DNA from: an uncultured Methylobacter sp.
GTDB taxonomy: Bacteria; Pseudomonadota; Gammaproteobacteria; Methylococcales; Methylomonadaceae
DNA length: 6,056 nucleotides
NCBI GenBank assembly: GCA_903831545.1
Contig: CAIKYI010000383.1
Coordinates: 1 to 6,056, forward strand
Reading direction: 5' to 3'
Of this stretch, positions 6,001-6,056 are shown piece by piece. The notes under the pieces were generated by a model. It was not told the origin of the DNA. It saw only the letters and a list, made by a program, of their open reading frames with translations, and ran no database searches. The first letter of the stretch is position 1. Every line of letters begins with the position of its first letter. Made by a program: the position numbers and the translations under genes.

Positions 6001-6056
6001 CACCACCTGCCCCCATCATAATTTCGCCGGCATCGGCGAGTTTTTTGGCAATTGCC
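5987..6056 (-). CDS. fliG: Flagellar motor switch protein FliG, C-terminal end only (partial)
   Basis: This is an open frame entering from the high-coordinate edge and ending at TAA (5989-5987). The 22 visible residues read AIAKKLADAGEIMM followed by GAGGDELI. This matches the extreme C-terminus of FliG, where an Ile/Val-rich helix runs into a [LA]A[ED][AT]GE[IM] segment and a short Gly-rich tail. FliG forms the upper C-ring of the flagellar rotor and its C-terminal domain interacts with the stator. That domain is only clipped here, so its charged torque residues are outside the window. The identification rests on this short tail plus the fliH-fliI-fliJ-fliK genes that follow. The end of the gene overlaps the start of fliH by 14 bases or more. 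Confidence 0.85.
   Translation of the reverse strand, partial: AIAKKLADAGEIMMGAGGDELI

Overview
The window is ordinary core chromosome from a motile Gram-negative bacterium, most likely a gammaproteobacterium. The evidence is the gene order rpsF-rpsR-DUF2232-rplI (the pseudomonad-type arrangement, without the priB seen between rpsF and rpsR in enterics) and S6, S18 and FliI proteins that resemble gammaproteobacterial ones. A closer placement, for example a methanotroph-like group, would be a guess. Base composition looks moderate and even, and I see no sign of recent transfer. Every gene lies on the minus strand, so transcription runs from high to low coordinates.

Region 1 (about 1865-6056) is the end of a flagellar operon in the order fliG (last 22 codons), fliH, fliI, fliJ, fliK. 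It is tightly packed: fliG and fliH overlap, fliH and fliI share a 4-base GTGA overlap, fliI and fliJ are 31 bases apart, and fliJ and fliK are under 25 bases apart. FliG is the rotor switch protein at the C-ring. FliH, FliI and FliJ are the soluble ATPase complex of the flagellar type III export gate: FliI is the ATPase, FliH its stator-like regulator, FliJ the central stalk. FliK is exported by that machine, measures the hook and switches export specificity. The fliLMNOPQR genes that often follow fliK do not follow here.

Region 2 (about 1681-1864) is the only sizeable gap. Read on the minus strand, it holds an imperfect inverted repeat just after fliK, a good sigma-70-type promoter with a perfect TATAAT box, and a leader of about 80 bases upstream of rpsF with a strong hairpin and a CCG next to the ribosome binding site. 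The leader is a candidate for autogenous control by S6:S18.

Region 3 (1-1680) is the ribosomal protein operon: rpsF (S6, with an unusually acidic C-terminal tail), rpsR (S18), a polytopic DUF2232 membrane protein of unknown function, and the first bases of what is probably rplI (L9).

I found no mobile element, CRISPR array, tRNA or defence system, and no evidence of an undescribed system. The observations worth a second look are modest: the rpsF leader, the acidic S6 tail, the junction between the flagellar and ribosomal operons, and several start-codon details.
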